Below the pieces are notes generated by a model, which saw nothing but the letters and a program-made list of their open reading frames with translations, searched no databases and had not been told where the DNA came from. DNA of 64,000 nucleotides from Gp13-AA77 sp036521995 (GTDB lineage: Bacteria; Acidobacteriota; Terriglobia; UBA7540): NCBI GenBank assembly GCA_036521995.1, contig DATDGR010000181.1, positions 3,326 through 67,325 on the forward strand. Reading direction: 5' to 3'. Shown here in pieces: positions 46,548 to 55,491 of the stretch. The translations under genes were made by a program, and so were the position numbers. Positions within the stretch are counted from its first letter, which is position 1. Every line of letters begins with the position of its first letter.

Positions 46548-47960
46548 TCACACTTGCTCCGGCACCACGAAAGGCGCGCGGTACCCGCGATCACCATCGC
46601 GAAGGAGCAGATTCGCTTCGTCGTCGCCTTGCACATGTCCCGTCTTGGGATCCACATTGAGCGTGCGGCCCAGGCGGTAGGAAGCATTGGCGAGATGAAC
46701 TAGCGTGGCGGAGAGGTACCCTTCCTCGATGGGTGCGGTTAGGTTGTCCTGGTTTCGAGTGCGGACACATTCGACGAAGTTTGCGTAGTGATTGCCGCCG
46801 CCGTTGCCACTGGGCCCGGGTTCCTGCTTCCTGCCGAGCCAGGTGCGGTAGGAGTCGTAGCCGTCGATGGCAAGATAGCCCTTCGAGCCGTAGAAGATGT
46901 TGCCGATCGTGTCGCTGCCGCCGAATTTGGTCTTGGGCTCCAGGCCCGCTTGGGGCACTCCCTGACTTCCAAATTCAGAAGTCCCGATGCCGGCCTCATG
47001 GTTCGTGATCCAGTGCCGAACCTCGAACTCGAGCATGCAACGCTTTCCGTCGGGCAGGTCGTATTCAAAGGCGCAGTTCAAGGTGTTGGGCGTTTGCTGA
47101 TCGTCAACGAACATGAAGTGGCCGCCTACCGCAGAGACCTTGTTGGGCAAACCAAGACCGAGCCCCCAGCGGGCGATATCCATTTCATGGACACCCTGGT
47201 TGCCGATGTCACCGTTGCCGGTGTCCCAAATCCAGTGCCAATTGTAATGAAATCGGTTTTTCGTGAAAGGCTTGAGGGGCGCTGGTCCGGTCCACAGACC
47301 GTAATCTACGCCGGCCGGCACCGGCTCCACCGGCGCTGTGCCGATCGTGTCCCGCCACTTGTAGCAGAGGCCCCGCGCCAGGTAGACCTCTCCGATCAGC
47401 CCTTCGCGGAGATGATTGATCGCCTCCCGTATGGCGGAGGCGGACCGGCTCTGGGTGCCGTGCTGCACGATGCGGTTGTACTTCTTCGCCGCCTCCACCA
47501 GTTGCTGGCCCTCCCACGCATTGTGGCTGCAAGGCTTTTCGCAATAGACATCCTTGCCGGCCTGGCAGGCCCAGATGGCCATCAGGCTGTGCCAGTGGTT
47601 GGGTGAGGCGATGGAGATCACGTCGATGGTGCGGTCATCGAGCAGCTTGCGGAGGTCGATGTAAGTCGCGGGCTTGGCCAGGCCCTGGCTCGACATGTCG
47701 GCCAGGCGCTTGGCGAGCACGCTTTGATCGATATCGCACAGTACGGCGACTTCGACGTCGGGCAACTTGGAGAATTCCTCGACGTGGTCCCAGCCGCGGC
47801 CGCGCACGCCGCAAACGGCCACACGCAAGCGATCGGAGGCTCCAAACACCCGTTCCGGCTGGGTGACAAACGTGATTCCGCTCAGCGCAGCCAGACCCGC
47901 GCCGGCCTCGGCGCCCGACTTCAGAAACTTGCGGCGAGTGATATCGGATTCCTGGGGCAT
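46548..47960 (-). CDS. TAT-exported Gfo/Idh/MocA-family oxidoreductase
   Basis: The ATG at 47960 follows AGGAGG, so a longer frame from 48008 is rejected; the product has 470 residues. A twin-arginine signal is clear (DITRRKFLKSGAEAGAGLAA). The Rossmann domain begins LRVAVCGVRGRGWDHVEEF and has the conserved CEKP motif near residue 145. The C-terminal alpha/beta substrate domain includes DIGNQGVHEMDIARWGLGLG. Members oxidise or isomerise sugars or inositols with a tightly bound NAD(P). Periplasmic versions are common in Acidobacteriota and Planctomycetes, and some act on glycosides through 3-keto intermediates. The substrate here is unknown. Confidence 0.9.
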   Translation of the reverse strand: MPQESDITRRKFLKSGAEAGAGLAALSGITFVTQPERVFGASDRLRVAVCGVRGRGWDHVEEFSKLPDVEVAVLCDIDQSVLAKRLADMSSQGLAKPATYIDLRKLLDDRTIDVISIASPNHWHSLMAIWACQAGKDVYCEKPCSHNAWEGQQLVEAAKKYNRIVQHGTQSRSASAIREAINHLREGLIGEVYLARGLCYKWRDTIGTAPVEPVPAGVDYGLWTGPAPLKPFTKNRFHYNWHWIWDTGNGDIGNQGVHEMDIARWGLGLGLPNKVSAVGGHFMFVDDQQTPNTLNCAFEYDLPDGKRCMLEFEVRHWITNHEAGIGTSEFGSQGVPQAGLEPKTKFGGSDTIGNIFYGSKGYLAIDGYDSYRTWLGRKQEPGPSGNGGGNHYANFVECVRTRNQDNLTAPIEEGYLSATLVHLANASYRLGRTLNVDPKTGHVQGDDEANLLLRDGDRGYRAPFVVPEQV

Positions 47961-48176
47961 GGTCGTGACCTCCTGATGCCTGACGGGCTCAAGCTCTGTG
48001 CTGCTCAAACTGATCTTCTTCTTGCCGTTTCTTGCACTCTCTGTGCCGGCAGGTCAAAATCCCGTTTTTCGGAGGAAGGACCGCACTCGCGGCCCTTGTC
48101 TTCCTGGTTGTTCTGGTTTGGGCGAAAGGGCGTTGTTAGGGTCCGCACCCGATTCAGTTCGCAGAATGCTGCGCTC

Positions 48177-48881
48177 TCAGGCGACGTCTGGGAGCGGCTC
48201 ACCGCCGCGAGGCGAATACTTGGTAAGGATGTCATCGAGCGGCTTGGCCGCGGCCGGCACCGGGTCAATACCCTTGATCAGCACGTCTTTCGCGGTTACC
48301 GCGTGCCCGTAAAGCCGTTCATTCCCGTCCTCGTCCTGACGGATCACGGACCCTGCTAGCGACACACCTGCGAAGAGTCCGCGGGCCCTCGCGTAGGTGA
48401 GAATCTCGGCGTGCAACTGGATATCGGTCTCAGCCTCGGCCTGACGACCCACCGGTCCTGCCGCCGCTGAGACGTCGGCGCCCAACTTGACTCCACTTTG
48501 CAAAAGCTTGCGGATGCCCCCCGCGTTCATCACGATGAAGACGATGTCCGTCGACTGACCGCCGATCTGCAGCCCGTAGCTTCCTCCATAAATAGTAAAC
48601 ATCGACGGAGCGCCCCAAGCGCCAGTGCCGTGAATACGGCACACGAGCGCGCCCCGTCCCCAGGATCCCCCGACGATGAAGGCACCCTTTAACTCGCCCG
48701 GTATGATGCCTACGCAGACTGCCTTGTCCAGCAGATTCTGTGGGATCCCGCTCTCCGGCGTCTGCATGATCTCGTTGATGACGTAAGTGGCATTCTCGAG
48801 GCGTTGGGCCTCTTTGCTTTTCGCCCACCCGAGCGAGGAGGATGCGCAGAGCAACATTGCGAGGGCCAGCATTCTTTTCAT
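48177..48881 (-). CDS. SYLF (Ysc84-like) lipid-binding domain protein
   Basis: The likely start (MKRMLALAMLLCASSSLGWA) forms a signal peptide; upstream starts are open but add no family sequence. The mature 210 residues match the SYLF/DUF500 fold: LDKAVCVGIIPGELKGAFIVGG, CRIHGTGAWGAPSMFTIYGG, then DIVFIVMNAGGIRKLL and a C-terminal ARGLFAGVSLAGSVI. Eukaryotic SYLF domains bind phosphoinositides. Bacterial copies are periplasmic and poorly understood, perhaps membrane-associated. The gene stands alone on the minus strand. Confidence 0.88.
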   Translation of the reverse strand: MKRMLALAMLLCASSSLGWAKSKEAQRLENATYVINEIMQTPESGIPQNLLDKAVCVGIIPGELKGAFIVGGSWGRGALVCRIHGTGAWGAPSMFTIYGGSYGLQIGGQSTDIVFIVMNAGGIRKLLQSGVKLGADVSAAAGPVGRQAEAETDIQLHAEILTYARARGLFAGVSLAGSVIRQDEDGNERLYGHAVTAKDVLIKGIDPVPAAAKPLDDILTKYSPRGGEPLPDVA

Positions 48882-48920
48882 GTCGAATCCCCGTCCTGCC
48901 ATCGGCGCAAAACCTGGTCT

Positions 48921-48932
48921 CATTGACCGGCC
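48921..48932 (-). repeat. CCGGTCAATGAG dispersed repeat, copy 5
   Basis: The core occurs on the minus strand just upstream of the SYLF gene start, preceded by GTCGGCTGG and followed by ACCAGG. It is the shortest match of the five: only the 12-base core and a few flanking bases are shared. No TTTAGAATC element accompanies it. Confidence 0.5.
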
Positions 48933-49150
48933 AGCCGACTTTCTCAGCCTTTTCTCAAATCAACCCTTTTCTTTGCGTAAGAGACTGAAAGCGAACGAGA
49001 TAGTCTCATTGGCTTAGCCTCGCTCATCTTCGCCCTATGGCTATGATTCAAAAAGCCTTAAGCCGGTTGGCTTCACCCCCTGAAAGTGGGAGTCTGAACC
49101 GCATCGCGCAGGTGACCGCGAAAGGCTGGCAAGGCTGCACCGCCCATTTC

Positions 49151-50650
49151 TCACTCCGAATCGACCTTCTCTTTACTCTTGCGGCGGCTCGGCGTTTTCC
49201 GCTGTCCGGTCTTGCCAGCCCGGCGCGGCCTGGCTTTCCGGCTTGAAGCGGCGGCATCAGGGGCCCTAGTAGCGGAAAGTTCGAACGACTCCGCCACCGA
49301 TGTGGGTGATGCCCCAGACACCTCTTCCGCGCGGGGCGCGCTGGCCTCGACCTCCGCCTGGAGTTGACCACCCGGGAAAGCCACCGTTTCAGTCGATGCC
49401 CAGAAATCCGTGCTGGCTGTGGCCTCGGCCTGGACGGCCGTGGCTTCAACAGCGGCCACCGAATCCCTTCCGGCGCCTACATGCTCCGTGATCATCTCGG
49501 GCTGCTCCGCTTGCGGGTGATAAAACATCCGCAGCACACCGTTACGGTCACGCTGCATCGAAAGCCAGCCTTCTTTTTGCGCGCGATAAAGAAAATCCGT
49601 GAGGCCCTGAAAGCCGGCCCGCCGCTCGTCGAAGTCCTTCTCCACCGAGCGCAATCCGTGACGGATATGCCGCAGATAAAGAGGACGGTTCGGAGACTTC
49701 TCGGCTTCCAATTCGACTGCCCGGCGCAGGATCGCCAGCGCCTCTTCTGGCGTCAGGGTAGGCTCGGGAGGCGGCGGGGCCTCGCCGGAAACTTTGGAGG
49801 TCTCGACGGCCGACACTTCGTCGGCAACGTCTGGAGCTGGCGCAGCGGCGGGAGCGGGTGCCGAAGGAGTTGCGGTCTCCGGAATCTCAACCCGATAGCC
49901 ACGGTCGAGCTTGCGCAGGTAAACCAACCCCGCCTCTTCCATCTTCTGCATGAACTCGAGGAACGATCCGGCCCCGTAGTCGCGCTCGCTGAAGGTGGAA
50001 TCAAGTTGCAACAGCGTGCTCTTGAGGAGCCCGAGCTGCGGCGAGACTTCCCGCTCGGCCAGAACTCCAAGCGCCCGACGGACGTTGGGCAAGGCGTCCG
50101 AGAGCGGCCGCACTTCGAGACTGCTGCGCGCCGGTTCCCCGCGCCTGGGTGCCCGCTGCCGGGCGCCGCCGTCTCCGCCCGCCCGGAGCAGATTTTCGTA
50201 GGCAATGAATTCGGTACAGTTACGTTGCAGAATGTTACTGGTGAAGGCCCGTCCACCGACGATAAACACCCGTTTGTCGTACTGCTTCAGCTTCTCGACC
50301 AGGGCGATAAAGTCGCTGTCGCCGCCCACGATGGCAAAGGCGTTGATGTGATGCCGCGTAAACGCCATTTCGAGCGCGTCCAGCGCCAGGTTGATATCAG
50401 CCCCGTTTTTGTCCCCGCGCGGCGTCACGTTGCGCTGCACCATCTGCACGGCGTGCTGGGTCATCTGGCGGCTGAACTCGCTGGCTCGCGACCAGTCGCT
50501 GTAGGCTATCTTCGTGACGACCTCGCCCCGCTCCTTGAGCGCTTCGAGCACGATGGACACGTCAAAATCCTTGCTGAGGGTGTCCTTAACGCCGATCTGA
50601 ATGTTATCGAAGTCAACGAAGACCGCGAGCTTCAGCCTTTCTTCGGCCAC
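49151..50650 (-). CDS. NYN-domain putative RNase with two LOTUS/OST-HTH domains
   Basis: A 499-residue protein. Residues 5-155 form a NYN (PIN-like) nuclease domain with acidic residues in AVFVDFDNIQIG, GADINLALDALEMA and VGGDSDFIALVEKLK, consistent with a metal-dependent active site. Two winged-helix LOTUS/OST-HTH modules follow at about 180-265 (LGLLKSTLLQLDSTFSERDY) and 305-395 (LYLRHIRHGLRSVEKDFDER). The C-terminus is a basic, disordered tail (RPRRAGKTGQRKTPSRRKSK) suited to nucleic-acid binding. The domain set matches bacterial LabA-like proteins with LOTUS modules, which are thought to process or bind RNA, probably G-rich or double-stranded. The target RNA is unknown. Confidence 0.88.
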   Translation of the reverse strand: MAEERLKLAVFVDFDNIQIGVKDTLSKDFDVSIVLEALKERGEVVTKIAYSDWSRASEFSRQMTQHAVQMVQRNVTPRGDKNGADINLALDALEMAFTRHHINAFAIVGGDSDFIALVEKLKQYDKRVFIVGGRAFTSNILQRNCTEFIAYENLLRAGGDGGARQRAPRRGEPARSSLEVRPLSDALPNVRRALGVLAEREVSPQLGLLKSTLLQLDSTFSERDYGAGSFLEFMQKMEEAGLVYLRKLDRGYRVEIPETATPSAPAPAAAPAPDVADEVSAVETSKVSGEAPPPPEPTLTPEEALAILRRAVELEAEKSPNRPLYLRHIRHGLRSVEKDFDERRAGFQGLTDFLYRAQKEGWLSMQRDRNGVLRMFYHPQAEQPEMITEHVGAGRDSVAAVEATAVQAEATASTDFWASTETVAFPGGQLQAEVEASAPRAEEVSGASPTSVAESFELSATRAPDAAASSRKARPRRAGKTGQRKTPSRRKSKEKVDSE

Positions 50651-50811
50651 GGTCTACCTCCAAGAAGAATGGCCCAGCGGGCCGCGGCTGGCGCGCGCTT
50701 GGGGCCTCTAGAAATTATCATAGCACCTTTTGGAGGCGTTCCTGGCAGCCCGTTGGAAAAAGCCAACAGCGGTGTCGGTCTGAAGGCATCCTTTTGCATC
50801 AGCCTGCCCAA

Positions 50812-51816
50812 TTAAGCCCCGCCCAGCGCGTGAAGACTCATTTGGATCAGCTTGGTGGTTCCCTCATACGGATCGCCGGGCCGGTCCATCTCCATCGAAA
50901 AATAGCCACGATAGCCTGCGGCGCGCGCGATCTCGAAAATACGGGGTACATCCGCCGTGATGATCTTTCCGTTGTCGTCCGCTTCCGAATCCTTCATGTG
51001 TGAGATGTTGTAGGCGTGGCGGAACATCAGGATCATGGCATCCTCGTTGAACGCAGGATCACCCGTCATGGCGGAGTTACCGAAATCCGGCAGGGCGCGC
51101 AGATAGGGTTGGTTGGCGTGGTCGATCACGTGCACGATGAAGAAGGCGTCTTCGCTCAGCAAGTCGTCATTTTCGAGATTGATGATGATGTTGTGCCGAG
51201 CGCCGTAGTCCGCCAGCTCCGTGAGGCTCTGGGCGGCGCGATCGACATCCGGCGGCGCGCCTCGAACCCCCGCGACGTGGACGCGAATGCTGGGCGACCC
51301 GATCGCCACCGCAACGTCTACCCACTGCTTGCCGGTGTCGATGGCCATCCGCCGCTTTTCCTGATCGGGATCGTAAACGCTCTGGCGCAAGTCGGCGGCG
51401 ATGTTGACCACGTGCGCGCCCGCCTTCTGGATGCCGTCGCGGAGGGCTTCAAGGTCGGCGGGGCTTCGGCTTTGAATGTGGGGGCTCCAGATCTCGATGT
51501 TCGGTACTTTGAACCTCTCCACCACCATTTTCGCGAAAGCCGGAAGGCTCATTCCGGGATGTTGCGGATTGCGTTTGCGCTGGAAGGGACTGTCAACGAA
51601 GTCGCGAAAGGGATACGAAGAGACGGCCAGGCGGGCGCGAGGCTCGGTGGGGAAATCGAGATGCGGCTCCGTGGCTGCGACCGCTGGATTGCTCCCGGCG
51701 GCAGCCGCCAACCCCGCAGCCGCGAGACCGCTTGTCGCCTTTTGTAGGAAACCCCGTCGCGACAGGCCGCCCAGCGGCTGTTTCATTCCAGCGGGCATTG
51801 TGGATCCGTTGCTCAT
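50812..51816 (-). CDS. TAT-exported sugar-phosphate isomerase/epimerase-like TIM-barrel protein
   Basis: The ATG at 51816 has AAGGAAGG six bases upstream and gives 334 residues; starts at 51849 and 51786 are also open. A twin-arginine signal follows (LSRRGFLQKATSGLAAAGLA). The body matches the AP-endonuclease-2/xylose-isomerase-like barrel, with metal-binding candidates in EIWSPHIQS, INLENDDLLSED and FFSMEMDRPGDP. Substrates of the family include keto-sugars and inositol derivatives. The gene follows the SIS-domain gene closely and is probably cotranscribed. Because it carries an export signal, its partner pathway may be periplasmic. Reaction not assigned. Confidence 0.82.
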   Translation of the reverse strand: MSNGSTMPAGMKQPLGGLSRRGFLQKATSGLAAAGLAAAAGSNPAVAATEPHLDFPTEPRARLAVSSYPFRDFVDSPFQRKRNPQHPGMSLPAFAKMVVERFKVPNIEIWSPHIQSRSPADLEALRDGIQKAGAHVVNIAADLRQSVYDPDQEKRRMAIDTGKQWVDVAVAIGSPSIRVHVAGVRGAPPDVDRAAQSLTELADYGARHNIIINLENDDLLSEDAFFIVHVIDHANQPYLRALPDFGNSAMTGDPAFNEDAMILMFRHAYNISHMKDSEADDNGKIITADVPRIFEIARAAGYRGYFSMEMDRPGDPYEGTTKLIQMSLHALGGA

Positions 51817-51850
51817 TCCAGGCCTTCCTTTCCACATCGGGTTTGCCATA

Positions 51851-52882
51851 TTAAAGCGTCTTGGTCACGATCCTCAACGACCGTGGGTGGTCCGGATCGA
51901 TTCCCTTGACCTCGGCCAGCAGTGCCGCAAAGATCTGGCCTGGGATGATGTACGGGATCGGCGTGTAGATCTCCGGAATCTCTCCTGGTATCCGGATCAC
52001 GCGGGTGGCACTGGGCACTTTGGCTTCGGCCGCAGTGATGGCGAGCGTCTCGGCCCCGAGGCCGTGTAAGCGCCGCATCAGTTGGCTGGTGTCGCGAAAC
52101 GTCCGCCCGGGCGGCATGAAGAGCACCACGGGAAAGTTGGGTTCCACCATGGCGATGGGTCCGTGCAAAAAGTCGGCCGAGGAGAAGCGCTCCGCCACCA
52201 CGTAGCAGGTCTCCATCAGTTTCAACGACAGTTCGAAAGCGTTGGCGTAGTTAAGCCCGCGCGCCACCACAGCGCACTGCCGCATGTAGCGGTAGCGCTC
52301 CACGAGGCCGCGGATCTCTTCGACCAGACCCACGGCCTGGCGCGCGCGATCGGAGATATCGCTAATGGCAGGCAGCGTAAGCTGATCCCCGAGCGCAAAC
52401 GCGAGCAGATAAAGCAGCATGAGCTGGCCGGTGTAGGTCTTGGTGGCCGCCACCGACTTCTGGCGCCCTGCCCGCACCAGGAAGAGCTCGTCCACGGCGT
52501 GGGCCATGGGCGAGTCGGCTTCGTTCGTGACGCCCACGGTGTAGGCATGCCGGCGGCGGGCCGATTCCAGCACCAGGTTGATGTCGGTACCGGCGCCCGA
52601 CTGGGAAATCCCGATCACGAGGGCGTCCCGCAGATCGAGTTTGGCGTGGTAGAGCGTGTGCAACGAGGGCGCGGCGAGGGAGACAGGAATCCCCGTGGTG
52701 AGTTCGAGCAAGTAACGCCCGAAGACAGCAGCGTTGTCAGAGGTTCCTCGTGCCACCAGCACGATCAGGCGGAATTTGCCCTTGGCAAAGCGCCGGAACC
52801 CTTCGGCATGCTGGCGCTCGGCGCGGAAGGTACGAGCCAGCGCCTGGGGCTGCTCGAGAATTTCCTGCATCATTTTGGACAT
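51851..52882 (-). CDS. Double-SIS-domain protein (GlmS-isomerase/NagB-II-like)
   Basis: About 343 residues. The ATG at 52882 follows CAGGGA by eight bases; a GTG at 52903 that overlaps the upstream stop (GTGA) is the alternative. Two sugar-isomerase (SIS) domains are present. The first has LVARGTSDNAAVFGRYLLE, VIGISQSGAGTDINLVLE and VAATKTYTGQLMLLY, the phosphosugar-binding loops seen in the isomerase half of glucosamine-6-phosphate synthase. No glutaminase domain is fused. It is therefore probably a deaminase or isomerase of an amino-sugar phosphate. It sits between an exported amidohydrolase and an exported isomerase. Confidence 0.85.
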   Translation of the reverse strand: MSKMMQEILEQPQALARTFRAERQHAEGFRRFAKGKFRLIVLVARGTSDNAAVFGRYLLELTTGIPVSLAAPSLHTLYHAKLDLRDALVIGISQSGAGTDINLVLESARRRHAYTVGVTNEADSPMAHAVDELFLVRAGRQKSVAATKTYTGQLMLLYLLAFALGDQLTLPAISDISDRARQAVGLVEEIRGLVERYRYMRQCAVVARGLNYANAFELSLKLMETCYVVAERFSSADFLHGPIAMVEPNFPVVLFMPPGRTFRDTSQLMRRLHGLGAETLAITAAEAKVPSATRVIRIPGEIPEIYTPIPYIIPGQIFAALLAEVKGIDPDHPRSLRIVTKTL

Positions 52883-52899
52883 CGTTTGATCCCTGTTGA

Positions 52900-54690
52900 T
52901 CACGGCGATTGGTACACGACCCTGCCGCCCACAATCGTCATCATCGCCTTGAGGTTGCGAATCTTCTCCGGCGCAATCTCGAACGGGTCCTCGGAGAGCA
53001 CCACCACATCGGCGAGCCTGCCGGGAGCGAGCGTTCCCTTGTCATCCTCTTGAAAAGCGGCGTAGGCGCTGCCCTGGGTGTAGGCGCGCAGGGCTTCGTC
53101 GACGGTGAGGCGCTGCTCCGGGAACCATCCGTCGGGATGCTTTCCGTCCAGCGTGGCGCGCGTGACGGCGGCACAGACGCCGAGCAGGGGATTGAGCGGC
53201 GCCACCGGCCAGTCCGTGCCGAAGGCGAGCGGCGCACCGGCGTCCAGCATTGAGCGCCAGGCGTAGCTGGAACGGGCACGCTCACGGCCGATCCGTTTCT
53301 CCGCCCAGCGGCCGTCGTCGATAGCGTGATAAGGCTGCATACTGGCCACGATCCCGAGCTGGCCGAAGCGCTTGAAATCCTGCGGCCGTATGTGCTGGGC
53401 GTGCTCGATGCGGAAGCGATGTAGGCGGGTATCTTCGCCGCCCGCGCGTGTGTAGATATCGAGCATCTCGGCGATGGCGCGGTCGCCGATGGCGTGCACC
53501 GCCAGTTGAATTCCGGCCGCGTCGGCGCCGCGCACCGCCTCCTCCATCTTGGCGGGAGGAGACATCATGGGCAGCGACATGCCGTAATTGGAGGCGTCGT
53601 CGGTGTAAGGCTCAAAGAACCAGGCGGTGCGCGATCCGAGCGAACCGTCAGCGAAGCCCTTGACGGCCCCGAGCTGCAGCCACTCGCTGCCCAGGCCGTG
53701 CCCGATCCCCGCGTTCGCCAGCCGCTGCCATTCCTCGATAGGCGTGATCTCGTAGAAGCGGCAGGTGAGCCAGCCCGCGCTTTCGGCGCGCCGCAGCAGC
53801 CGGATTTCGCCCGTGAAGCTGCCGTTGGGCGTGTCACCACCAAGAGCCATGTCCTCCACGGAGGTCACGCCTACCCGGCGCGCTTCGGCCAGGCCCGTCT
53901 TGATCGCTTCCTCGAACTCGGCCTCGCTTGGATTCGGAATCGCCCGCTCGATCAGGCCCTGAGCCGCGTCCTTGAATACGCCGGTCGGCTCGCCGGTCTG
54001 CGGGTCATGGACGATCACGCCGCCGACCGGATTCGGCGTCTCGCGCGTGATCCTGGCCAGTTTGAGCGCCAGGGAATTGGCCAGACCGGCGTGCCCGTCG
54101 TAGCGGCTGATATAGATCGGATTGTCCGGTGTTACCGGATCGATGAGCGAACGCGTGGGGAGCTTCGCGTCCGGCCAGGCTTCCTCGTCCCAGTTGCCGC
54201 CCAAAATCCAGCGCCCGCGCGGCAGGCTCCTGGCCTTCTCGCCGATCAGGCGGGCGAATTCGGACTCGTTGGGGGTGAGTTTCAAATCCACCTGGAGCAA
54301 CTGAAAGCTGCCGTCGACGAAGTGGACATGGTCGTCGATGAAGCCTGGCATGGCGAATCGCCCTTGGAGGTTAACCTGTTTCGTGCCGGGACCGTTGTAA
54401 GCGGCGATCTCGGAATCGCTGCCCACAGCCAGGATACGGCCGTTCGAGGCGGCCAGCGCCTCGGCCCAGCGCGTAGGCCCGGGCTTTTGGCCAGGACCAG
54501 CGTAAGGTTCGCCCGTCCAGATTCGGCCGTGCAGGAGTATCAGATCGGCACCGCGCGGCAAGCGTCCGATGCTGGCTTGTCCGCCGCGCGCATGGGTACC
54601 GTTCGAGCTCATCGTCAGGCTCATCGCCAGAATTAGCACTGACACAGTTGCTCGAAAGAATCGCCGCAAGCTCCGAACCTCCGCCCGCAT
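52900..54690 (-). CDS. YtcJ-like metal-dependent amidohydrolase, exported
   Basis: A 596-residue amidohydrolase with an N-terminal signal (FFRATVSVLILAMSLTMSS). The metal-binding HxH is in FIDDHVHFVDGS, further ligands are suggested by VHAIGDRAIAEML and RIEHAQHIRPQD, and the catalytic Asp is in LAFGTDWPVAPLNPL. The RADLILLHGRIWTG-type composite N-terminal beta-domain fits the YtcJ/exoenzyme-regulatory group. Substrates in this group are amides or imides and are rarely known. Its stop is overlapped by a possible start of the SIS gene, suggesting translational coupling and a three-gene operon. Confidence 0.88.
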   Translation of the reverse strand: MRAEVRSLRRFFRATVSVLILAMSLTMSSNGTHARGGQASIGRLPRGADLILLHGRIWTGEPYAGPGQKPGPTRWAEALAASNGRILAVGSDSEIAAYNGPGTKQVNLQGRFAMPGFIDDHVHFVDGSFQLLQVDLKLTPNESEFARLIGEKARSLPRGRWILGGNWDEEAWPDAKLPTRSLIDPVTPDNPIYISRYDGHAGLANSLALKLARITRETPNPVGGVIVHDPQTGEPTGVFKDAAQGLIERAIPNPSEAEFEEAIKTGLAEARRVGVTSVEDMALGGDTPNGSFTGEIRLLRRAESAGWLTCRFYEITPIEEWQRLANAGIGHGLGSEWLQLGAVKGFADGSLGSRTAWFFEPYTDDASNYGMSLPMMSPPAKMEEAVRGADAAGIQLAVHAIGDRAIAEMLDIYTRAGGEDTRLHRFRIEHAQHIRPQDFKRFGQLGIVASMQPYHAIDDGRWAEKRIGRERARSSYAWRSMLDAGAPLAFGTDWPVAPLNPLLGVCAAVTRATLDGKHPDGWFPEQRLTVDEALRAYTQGSAYAAFQEDDKGTLAPGRLADVVVLSEDPFEIAPEKIRNLKAMMTIVGGRVVYQSP

Positions 54691-54872
54691 TATTCAGGAT
54701 TTGCGGCCGTGTGTAAACGAAGAATTGCGGCCTTGACGGAGGAGGCGAGACTTGCCTACCTTGGTTACGAATGGCAACTTTGTAAGTCTTCAAAGTGGCT
54801 CAGCCGGTGTAAAATGTCACTATGCACCGGCTTTACCTTCGAGCCGGTAGCCAAGTTATTGGGTTGGTATCC

Positions 54873-55475
54873 ATGGCGATCGAGCGTCTTGAGCAGACTA
54901 AGTTTCGGGGAGTCCGTGACAGCGCGCGGGAGCGGGCTCTGGTCCTGGCCGCGCAGGGGGGCGATGTCGGGGCGTTCCGGCAGCTCTATGATGCCTACCG
55001 GGATCGCATCTACAACCTGGTGCTTTACTCCATCGGCGATCCTTTCAATGCTCAGGACGTGCTGCAAACGGTTTTCCTAAAGGTGTTCCGGAGCTTGCGG
55101 AGCTTCCGGTTGCAATCGAGCCTCTCCACCTGGATCTACAGGATCGCCCACAACGAGTGCCAGGACCATCATCGGCGTCGGACGATGGCCCACATGCCTT
55201 TGGAAGCGATTCTTGGCAGCAGCGACGAAATTGACACCAAGCCCCGCTCCGATCATCAACACGCCCGCCAGGAGCGCGAGCGGATCATCCAGCGGGCCGT
55301 GATGCAACTCCCTTTCAAGATGCGGGAAGTGGTGGTCCTGAAGTACGTGGAGGGCCTTTCCTACGATGAGATGAGCAGGGTGCTGGGCTGCGCCCCGGGC
55401 ACGGTGGCCTCGAGACTGAACCGGGCGCTCGTGGAACTGGAAGAGCGCCTGCGGCCCTTCAGGCGGCTTTTGTGA
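54873..55475 (+). CDS. ECF RNA polymerase sigma factor
   Basis: About 200 residues from the ATG at 54873; an ATG at 54822 is also in frame. Sigma-70 region 2 is evident in FRQLYDAYRDRIYNLVLY, GDPFNAQDVLQTVFLKVFRS and SSLSTWIYRIAHNECQDHHR. Region 4 is evident in LPFKMREVVVLKYVEGLSYD and EMSRVLGCAPGTVASRLNRA. It directs polymerase to a small stress regulon and probably its own operon. The anti-sigma gene starts 16 bases downstream, the standard ECF arrangement. A TAAAAT at 54810-54815 may be part of its promoter. Confidence 0.95.
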   Translation: MAIERLEQTKFRGVRDSARERALVLAAQGGDVGAFRQLYDAYRDRIYNLVLYSIGDPFNAQDVLQTVFLKVFRSLRSFRLQSSLSTWIYRIAHNECQDHHRRRTMAHMPLEAILGSSDEIDTKPRSDHQHARQERERIIQRAVMQLPFKMREVVVLKYVEGLSYDEMSRVLGCAPGTVASRLNRALVELEERLRPFRRLL

Positions 55476-55491
55476 AGGAAGGAGTGGGTAT

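Noticed and set aside
49364..50815. Plus-strand ORF of 483 codons opposite the NYN-LOTUS gene
   Set aside because: The minus-strand protein has recognisable domains and motifs; the plus-strand frame does not.
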